NCBI GenBank assembly: GCA_947259405.1
Contig: CAMYLY010000004.1
Location: forward strand, 535,198 to 599,197
Length of the DNA stretch: 64,000 nt
Direction of reading: 5' to 3'
Source of the DNA: an uncultured Gemmatimonadales bacterium
Lineage (GTDB): Bacteria; Gemmatimonadota; Gemmatimonadetes; Gemmatimonadales; GWC2-71-9
Shown: in pieces, positions 58,375 to 64,000 of the stretch
How positions within the stretch are numbered: the first letter of the stretch is position 1
Layout of the letters: every line of letters begins with the position of its first letter
Program-made: the position numbers and the translations under genes
The notes under the pieces: generated by a model
Database searches by the model: none
What the model was told of the DNA's origin: nothing
Seen by the model: only the letters and a program-made list of their open reading frames with translations

Positions 58375-61074
58375 CTAGTTGCCAACTCCTTTCAATTCTT
58401 CAAACCAATTCTCCACCACTATGATCTCGGTCGGGTTCGCGTCGCCACTGGTCCGGAGCATCACGAACCGCTGATCGTCGGGGGCGACGTCGTACTGGTG
58501 GCGATTGTTCGCGGTGAGGAAGCCGTCGATCGAGAAAAGCACCTGCTGCCCACCGGTCTGGAACGATGGGCCAGGGTCGATTTGGACTGCCACCATTTCG
58601 TTCCGGCCGTTGCGATAAAACAGCTCCCGGCCGCTGTGAGCCCATTGTGGCTCGACACCACCGGCGGTCGAGATCTGCCACATGGCGTCGTTCGCGTTTG
58701 GGAACGGACGGACATACACCTCGTTGTCGCCTGACATATTGGAGATGTAGGCGAGCCATCGGCCGTCCGGCGAGAGCACGGGCATGCGTTCCGTTGCCTC
58801 AGTGGCGACGAGGGGAATTGGATCGGTGTCCCCACCGAGGCGGAGAGCGAAGATGTCGGAGGACGTGGTCTCCCCGCGATACACGATCCACTCGCCATCC
58901 TCAGAGAGCCGTGCCTCCCAAATAGCGAGGTCGGTATCGACCGCACCAAGGAGCCGTTCTTCGCGCGCGCTCCCGTCCGCGTATCTCAGGAGCAAATCGT
59001 TGTTTTCCCCACGGTCCGATATGTACGCGATCGCCGCGCCATCCGGTGTCCACGTTGGCCGGAAGTTGACGGTGCCCTCGTGGGTCAGCTTGGTGTTCGG
59101 CCCACGGTCGAGCTGCTTGACCCAAAGGTGTGTGACGTTGTCTTCGGTTTGACTGATGGCGAGCCGGCGACCGTCCGGCGACAATTCGGGGAAGCCGAAT
59201 TCACCCGACCAGTCGGGATCAATGAAGGAGGCGGCACCCTCCCGCGTCACCCACACCGGTTCGACGATCGAGCTGGCTTCGCCCCGCGTGTATACCAACG
59301 TTCCACCGTGCGAGACCGTGAGGTCGGCCGCCCCAGCGAACCGGACCGCCAAACCCTCGGCGAGCGCCGTGGGTTCACCCGTCAGCTCGAGTTTGTCTTG
59401 ATCGAACGGGACCACCATCAGCGTGCCGTCGGCCGTGACGTACACGAGGTGTCCGGACACGGCGTATTGCGCGTACACGCCTCGGGCGAGGTATTCGTGC
59501 GTTCCGGTAGCCAGATCGACGACGGCGATGTCGCTCTGCGCGAGGTTGGTGCCATGTTGGATTTGGAACAAGACGCCCCGCCCATTGGGGAGCGCGACCG
59601 GCCAAACGTGATCCGTCTCGTTTCTCGTGCTGTCGATTGCCGACACCGGCTCGAGCGCCGACCCGCCTGCCGCTCGGGTGCGCACGAGGCCGGTGCCCGT
59701 GCGGCTGGCGCCCTGCGCTGCGGCATAGAGGTAGTCGTCTGGGCCCCACGAGAGGCCCTGGAGGTCCGTCCCCGAATCTGACACGACGACTGGTGGCCCC
59801 CCCGCCAATGACGCGACGCTCATGGTCGTGTTTGCCAGACCACCAAGAAAAGCCACCTTCCCGCCGTCCGGCGAAAGGGTTGGGGCAAATCCATCTTCTG
59901 TCCCGGGAAGCGGCCGTCCGTCGAGCGAGTGCCGGTCCCGCATGAAGAGCTGGAGCCTGTTGCCGTCCGGTGCCATACCCGTGTAGATGAGTTGGTTACC
60001 GTCCGGGGTAATTGCCAGCCTCGCGCCGACCACTCCCACCGCCACCGGTGCGAAGAGCGGCAGCGAAACGTTGTATCGGGACACCGGTCGTGGCGGGTCC
60101 GGCCGCATCCATCCCAGTACGGTCGTCACCAACAGTATGGCAGCCAGCGCCGACACCCCGGTAAAGAGACGCTTCGAGATGCCGGATTCTCGCGCAGGAA
60201 CGCTTGCCTCGGTGGGGCCTGATGTCGTCGGCAGCGTAAACGACGTATCGCTCAACGCCTCGGCGAACTTCGCCGCGCTCGTGAACCGGTCGGCCGGACT
60301 CTTCGCGAGCGAGCGCTGGACCGCCGCATCGACATGTGCGGGCACCATGTCGCGCGTTTGCGTGATCGGTGACGGGCGCTCCGACAGAATCTTCGCGACG
60401 ATGGCCTGAACGGAGTTCCCGATGTGCGGCGCTTCGCCCACGAGCATCTCGTACGTCATGGCGCCGAGCGAGTAGATGTCGCACCGGGCGTCCAGCTCGC
60501 GATCTCCGGTCGCCTGTTCGGGCGCCATGTAGTGCGGTGTGCCCATCGAGAGACCCGTCTCCGTGAGGCGCGTGCCTCCCGCCTGGCTCACGGCCAACGC
60601 GATCCCAAAGTCCGCTACGACGGCCTGCCCGTCCTGCATCAGCACGTTCTCGGGTTTGATGTCGCGGTGCACGACATCGTGGCGATGCGCATAGTCGAGG
60701 GCCGCAGCCACCGACTTAGCGATCTGCACGGTCTCTTCCACCGACATTTGCTTTTCGCGGTCCATCTTGTCGCGCAGCGTGTCGCCCTCGAAGAACGGCA
60801 TCACGTAGTAGAGGAAGCCGTCTGCCTCACCCGAGTCATAGAGCGGCAGAATGTTCGGGTGTTGGAGATTCGCGGTAACCTTGATCTCTTGCAGGAATCG
60901 CTCGCCACCCAGAATCGCCGACAACTCGGCCTTCAGGATCTTGATGGCGACCTTGCGGTCGTGCTTCACGTCGTGCGCGAGATAAACCGACGCCATGCCG
61001 CCTTCGCCGATGTGGCGTTCGAGGCGGTAGCGGCCCGCAAGGGCGCTGGTGAGGCGGTCGGTGATCTCGGTCAT
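58375..61074 (-). CDS. Ser/Thr protein kinase with extracytoplasmic TolB-like propeller (2)
   Basis: The 899-residue paralogue has GEGGMASVY, K45 in VAIK, HRDIKPEN and ADFG, one membrane helix (LFTGVSALAAILLVTTVLGW) and a C-terminal PD40 propeller (LSPDGGKVAFL, LSPDGRRLAIS). Its kinase domain is the most divergent of the three. ATG 61074 overlaps the TGA of gene 3 (ATGA). It would phosphorylate cytoplasmic proteins on Ser/Thr in response to an outside cue; neither is known. Confidence 0.93.
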   Translation of the reverse strand: MTEITDRLTSALAGRYRLERHIGEGGMASVYLAHDVKHDRKVAIKILKAELSAILGGERFLQEIKVTANLQHPNILPLYDSGEADGFLYYVMPFFEGDTLRDKMDREKQMSVEETVQIAKSVAAALDYAHRHDVVHRDIKPENVLMQDGQAVVADFGIALAVSQAGGTRLTETGLSMGTPHYMAPEQATGDRELDARCDIYSLGAMTYEMLVGEAPHIGNSVQAIVAKILSERPSPITQTRDMVPAHVDAAVQRSLAKSPADRFTSAAKFAEALSDTSFTLPTTSGPTEASVPARESGISKRLFTGVSALAAILLVTTVLGWMRPDPPRPVSRYNVSLPLFAPVAVGVVGARLAITPDGNQLIYTGMAPDGNRLQLFMRDRHSLDGRPLPGTEDGFAPTLSPDGGKVAFLGGLANTTMSVASLAGGPPVVVSDSGTDLQGLSWGPDDYLYAAAQGASRTGTGLVRTRAAGGSALEPVSAIDSTRNETDHVWPVALPNGRGVLFQIQHGTNLAQSDIAVVDLATGTHEYLARGVYAQYAVSGHLVYVTADGTLMVVPFDQDKLELTGEPTALAEGLAVRFAGAADLTVSHGGTLVYTRGEASSIVEPVWVTREGAASFIDPDWSGEFGFPELSPDGRRLAISQTEDNVTHLWVKQLDRGPNTKLTHEGTVNFRPTWTPDGAAIAYISDRGENNDLLLRYADGSAREERLLGAVDTDLAIWEARLSEDGEWIVYRGETTSSDIFALRLGGDTDPIPLVATEATERMPVLSPDGRWLAYISNMSGDNEVYVRPFPNANDAMWQISTAGGVEPQWAHSGRELFYRNGRNEMVAVQIDPGPSFQTGGQQVLFSIDGFLTANNRHQYDVAPDDQRFVMLRTSGDANPTEIIVVENWFEELKGVGN

Positions 61075-63713
61075 CGGCCCGTCGTCATCTCGCGGAGGAT
61101 TTCGGTCCAGTGCTGAATCCACACCAACCCACGCGTCCCAACTGCCCCTTCCTGACTGATGATTAGGAGATCGGTCCCGTTGGGATGGACATCGTAGTTG
61201 GGCGCTGCGCCATCGGTGTCGGTCATGGTCACGCCCGCGGCGCGAGAGGTCACCCGAAAACCTCCGTCGATCGCGACGGCCGCGGCGATGATCCGCCCTC
61301 CCGACAGGAAATGGAGGACGGTGCCATCAGGCGACCACCGCGGAGCCCCACCACCATCAGTCGATACCTGGTAGTGGGCGCCGGCTCCGGTGGTCGCCAC
61401 AACGTAGACTTCATTCTCGCCCGACCGATTCGAGGTGTAGGCAAGCCAGCGTCCGTCCGGAGATACCTGCGCTTCCCACTCCGTGAACTCCGTCTCTAGA
61501 ATCCAGCGCGGGGTCGAATCGCCTACCGTAAGCAGGCCGATGTCGACACTCTGACCTTCTCCACGGTTGGCCATGAACGCCAGGGTGGTGCCATCGGGGA
61601 ACCACGAGCCTGGCCACGCATTACCGTCGGACGTCAGCAGGCGTTCGGCGGGACCGCTTCCGTCAGCGGGTTTCCAATACAGCTGGCGTGGTCCGCCGTC
61701 TCGGTCGCTGGCAAACACGATCCGCGTTCCATCTTTGGTCCAGACAGGCGCGGTGTTCACATCGCCCTCGACGGTAAGGTTGGGCAGCGTCCCCTGCTCG
61801 ATGTCGAAGATCCAGATGTCCTGCCGGGTACCGACGTCCGTGAATCGAAACGCGATGCGTCGACCGTCGGGAGAGAAGGTGGGATTCTCGAGGTTGCCAC
61901 GCTCGGGCATGTCCAGGTCGATGGCACCGGTCGGACCGACGATCTGGAGCACCTCCGCATTCGCGGCGCTTCCCGGTTGGTAGGCCAGGCCCCCGGCGGC
62001 CGACAGCGCGAACTCACCGAGGCTTGGGCCCGCCAACCGCAATCCGTCCAGGATGGCCACCGATTGTCCGGTCGTCTGTCGAGCCTTGGGATCGAAGGGC
62101 TGCGCGAGGAGCGTCCCGTCGGCTCCGGAGTAAACGAGGTGTCCGGACCCGTACACGCCGTACGTGCCGAAGCCGACCGTGTCGACGGCACCGGTCTCGA
62201 GGTCCACGGCGATAAGGCGCGCGTCGTCACCGGCTTGCCCGATACGCACGATCGCCGCGTCACCGCCGGGCAACATGGTTGGGTGCTGCAGACCCTGCCC
62301 CAGGCTATCGGACCCCGGCACCTGCGTGATCGGCCCGCCCCCGCCCGAGACGGTGTGAAGCGCGTTGTCGAACGCGAGGACGATGACGTCGTTGTCGCCC
62401 CAACTCGCCCCGTCCACCCGCGCGACCTCAGCGATTGGAACAGGGGGGCCACCGGTCATCGGGACCTTGCGCAGCCGCCCATCGGAATGGAACCCGAGCC
62501 AGCGGCTGTCAGACGAGAAGAACGGCACCGACGCATCCTCGGTGCCGGGAATGATCTCCGACTGCAATTGGCCGAGCCGGCGGCGGTAAAGGGGGTTACT
62601 CCCGTCCGCGCCGCCGCCGCCCACGAACACCAGCCACTCACCGTCCGGTGAGAGGGCAACCGTGACGCCGCAGCAGCGACTGTAGAACGTGACGCCTTCG
62701 GGCGGCGGCACGTGGAAACGCGTGAGCCGCGGTTCCGGGGCGGGGGCCGTCGCGCGCCCGACGAGGTACGCCGCGGCGAGCGCAACGGCGATACCCGCAA
62801 GCACCAACGCCGAGACTCGGCGCGATGGCGGCGGGGCAGGTGCCTCTCCGGCCGGGCCGGCAACGGTCGATGAGACGGTGAACGCTGTGTTCGACAACGC
62901 GTCGGCAAATGCCGCTGCCGTGGCGAACCGGTCGGCCGGCATCTTGTTCAACGATTTCACGATCGCCGCGTTGACGTGCGGTGGGACCGTGTCACGCGCA
63001 GCGGTAACGGGCGGCGCCTTCTCCGTGATCACCTTGGCCACGATCGCCTGCGCCGAGCTGCCCTGATACGGCGGCTCGCCCGCGAGCATCTCGTAGAGCA
63101 TCGCCCCGAGCGAGTACACGTCACTTCTCGCATCGAGTTCACGGTCGCCCATCGCTTGTTCGGGCGACATGTAGTGCGGCGTCCCGATCGATAGGCCGGT
63201 TTCCGTCAAGCGCTGGCCACTCGCCTCACTAACGGCCAGCGCGATACCAAAGTCGGCTACGAGCGCCTGGCCGTCGTGGATCAGGACGTTCTCGGGCTTG
63301 ATGTCGCGATGGATCACGCCCTGGCGGTGCGCGTAGTCGAGTGCGGAGGCGATTGATCGGGTGATCTCGATCGCTGCTTCGATGGGGAGCTGGCGTTCGC
63401 GGTCCAGCTTATCACGCAGCGTATCGCCCTCGACGTAGGGCATGACGTAGAACAAGAAGTTGTCCGCGTCGCCCGAGTCGTGGAGGGGCAGGATATGTGG
63501 GTGCTGGAGGTTGGCGGTGACCTTGATCTCCTGGAGAAACCGCTCGGCGCCGATCACCGCCGCCAACTCCGGTCGCAAGACTTTCAATGCGACCTTGCGG
63601 TCGTGTTTGACGTCGTGCGCGAGGTATACGGTTGCCATGCCGCCTTCGCCAAGGTGCGACTCGATCTTGTAGCGGTCGGCGAGGGCCGAGCCCAATTGCT
63701 CGGTGATCGTCAT
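61071..63713 (-). CDS. Ser/Thr protein kinase with extracytoplasmic TolB-like propeller (3)
   Basis: The 880-residue paralogue heads the array. It has GEGGMATVY, K44 in VALK, HRDIKPEN, ADFG, one membrane helix (VSALVLAGIAVALAAAYLVG) and a propeller (LSPDGEWLVFV, FSPDGRRIAFR). Its kinase domain is nearly the same as that of gene 1 in many segments (GVIHRDIKPENVLIHD, VITEKAP, TAARDTVP), while the propellers differ. ATG 63713 follows a hairpin-rich region and a remnant kinase start. Confidence 0.92.
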   Translation of the reverse strand: MTITEQLGSALADRYKIESHLGEGGMATVYLAHDVKHDRKVALKVLRPELAAVIGAERFLQEIKVTANLQHPHILPLHDSGDADNFLFYVMPYVEGDTLRDKLDRERQLPIEAAIEITRSIASALDYAHRQGVIHRDIKPENVLIHDGQALVADFGIALAVSEASGQRLTETGLSIGTPHYMSPEQAMGDRELDARSDVYSLGAMLYEMLAGEPPYQGSSAQAIVAKVITEKAPPVTAARDTVPPHVNAAIVKSLNKMPADRFATAAAFADALSNTAFTVSSTVAGPAGEAPAPPPSRRVSALVLAGIAVALAAAYLVGRATAPAPEPRLTRFHVPPPEGVTFYSRCCGVTVALSPDGEWLVFVGGGGADGSNPLYRRRLGQLQSEIIPGTEDASVPFFSSDSRWLGFHSDGRLRKVPMTGGPPVPIAEVARVDGASWGDNDVIVLAFDNALHTVSGGGGPITQVPGSDSLGQGLQHPTMLPGGDAAIVRIGQAGDDARLIAVDLETGAVDTVGFGTYGVYGSGHLVYSGADGTLLAQPFDPKARQTTGQSVAILDGLRLAGPSLGEFALSAAGGLAYQPGSAANAEVLQIVGPTGAIDLDMPERGNLENPTFSPDGRRIAFRFTDVGTRQDIWIFDIEQGTLPNLTVEGDVNTAPVWTKDGTRIVFASDRDGGPRQLYWKPADGSGPAERLLTSDGNAWPGSWFPDGTTLAFMANRGEGQSVDIGLLTVGDSTPRWILETEFTEWEAQVSPDGRWLAYTSNRSGENEVYVVATTGAGAHYQVSTDGGGAPRWSPDGTVLHFLSGGRIIAAAVAIDGGFRVTSRAAGVTMTDTDGAAPNYDVHPNGTDLLIISQEGAVGTRGLVWIQHWTEILREMTTGR

Positions 63714-63726
63714 GGTCGGGGGTTCG

Positions 63727-63836
63727 GACGTTGAAACGTCGGCTCGGCGCCGCTATGCCGCGACGTGCCCTGAAGGGCACCGGGGGTGCGTCCTTCAGGA
63801 CGCTTCGCGAAGCGCCGAGCGGACGCTTCAGCGTCC
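63727..63836. repeat. Cluster of four TTCA/TGAA-tetraloop hairpins
   Basis: Four small perfect hairpins occur in 110 bases: 63727-63740, 63765-63780 (GTGCCC-TGAA-GGGCAC), 63788-63803 (GCGTCC-TTCA-GGACGC) and 63821-63836 (GGACGC-TTCA-GCGTCC). The palindrome CGCTTCGCGAAGCG is at 63801-63814, and a 9-bp outer pair joins 63742-63750 with 63812-63820. They lie just upstream of the kinase array. I see no gene in this stretch; it could be a mobile repeat or a leader RNA structure. Confidence 0.6.
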
Positions 63837-63865
63837 GTGGAGAGTTGGGAGGTGATTTCGGGCAT
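63837..63865 (-). pseudogene. Remnant start of a kinase gene
   Basis: Minus-strand bases 63865 to about 63836 read MPEITSQLST, nearly identical to the first ten residues of the kinase at 58371 (MPEITAQLST). The similarity stops abruptly at the hairpin cluster. This looks like the 5-prime scar of another kinase copy, or the old start of the array, cut by the repeat. Confidence 0.55.
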
Positions 63866-63902
63866 TGGCCGGGAGGCTGGGGTCCTTGACTAGGTCGTAG
63901 GT

Positions 63903-63954
63903 CGAAGGGCGTAGTCCGAAGGCCCCACACCGCGCCCGCGTCCTACGCCCTTCG
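63903..63954. repeat. 12-bp inverted repeat (CGAAGGGCGTAG type)
   Basis: Bases 63903-63914 (CGAAGGGCGTAG) and 63943-63954 are perfect reverse complements, 28 bases apart. The rest of 63866-64000 shows no ORF or RNA gene that I can support. The unit resembles the GAAGGGC copies at 53433-53465. Confidence 0.55.
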
Positions 63955-64000
63955 TCCATCGCCCTGATTCGGTCGCGTAAAATGCAGCCTCGGCCGCGTT

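Noticed and set aside
56092-58734. Long plus-strand ORFs (322 and 305 codons) in the kinase array
   Set aside because: They lie entirely antisense to strong kinase/propeller coding sequence and show no family motif; high-GC DNA commonly leaves such frames open.
1-64000. tRNA and rRNA genes, prophage, insertion sequences
   Set aside because: I found no cloverleaf-type sequences, rRNA motifs, integrase or transposase reading frames, or terminal inverted repeats with target duplications.

Overview
The window is high-GC, tightly packed bacterial chromosome. It has about 57 protein genes, many GTG and TTG starts, and frequent 4-base start/stop overlaps (ATGA, GTGA). Ser/Thr kinases fused to TolB-like beta-propellers, a propeller-fused gamma-glutamyltransferase and several secreted sugar oxidoreductases and lipoproteins with Tat-like or lipobox signals suggest Gemmatimonadota or a close relative. 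This is an inference from gene style, because no rRNA or other marker gene is present. I saw no tRNA, rRNA, CRISPR array, prophage or transposase. Nothing longer than about 300 bases lacks a gene.

Layout. 1-19 kb is a sugar-acquisition region: a GH38 alpha-mannosidase operon, a DUF1080 3-keto-glycoside hydrolase, a nucleoside/sugar H+ symporter, two Gfo/Idh/MocA oxidoreductases, a GMC oxidoreductase with its gluconate-2-dehydrogenase-subunit-3-like partner, and an exported xylose-isomerase-like TIM-barrel protein. Together they look like a 3-keto-sugar catabolic set. 19-22.8 kb is a compact minus-strand operon with MsrA, a DUF819 membrane protein, an OsmC-like protein whose catalytic cysteine codon is TGA (a probable selenoprotein), and a DUF3052 protein. 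24.4-28.6 kb encodes a three-subunit molybdenum hydroxylase of the 4-hydroxybenzoyl-CoA reductase type, followed by small genes and thrB.

30.8-49 kb is an almost gap-free minus-strand run of 18 genes. From upstream to downstream it has an M28 peptidase, a GAF/fRMsr-like protein, a hydrolase, nth, YyaL, an ArnT-like transferase, an asparagine synthetase, a cardiolipin-synthase-like protein, an ECF sigma factor with a small membrane partner, a Spy-like protein and a TolC/MacA/MacB-type efflux system. It ends at a strong hairpin. 49-52 kb is an ECF vitamin/metal-type transporter (S-T-A-A') whose two ATPases are degenerate in complementary ways. 52-55.5 kb has surface barrels and lipoproteins. 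55.7-63.7 kb holds three tandem kinase-propeller receptors preceded by a hairpin-rich stretch and a remnant start of a fourth.

Highest-interest points: the candidate selenocysteine OsmC (TGA at 21420-21422, with a bacterial-SECIS-like hairpin at 21384-21400), the asymmetric ECF ATPase pair, a family of small hairpin repeats that sits between convergent genes and inside ecfT/ecfA, and the tandem kinase array.
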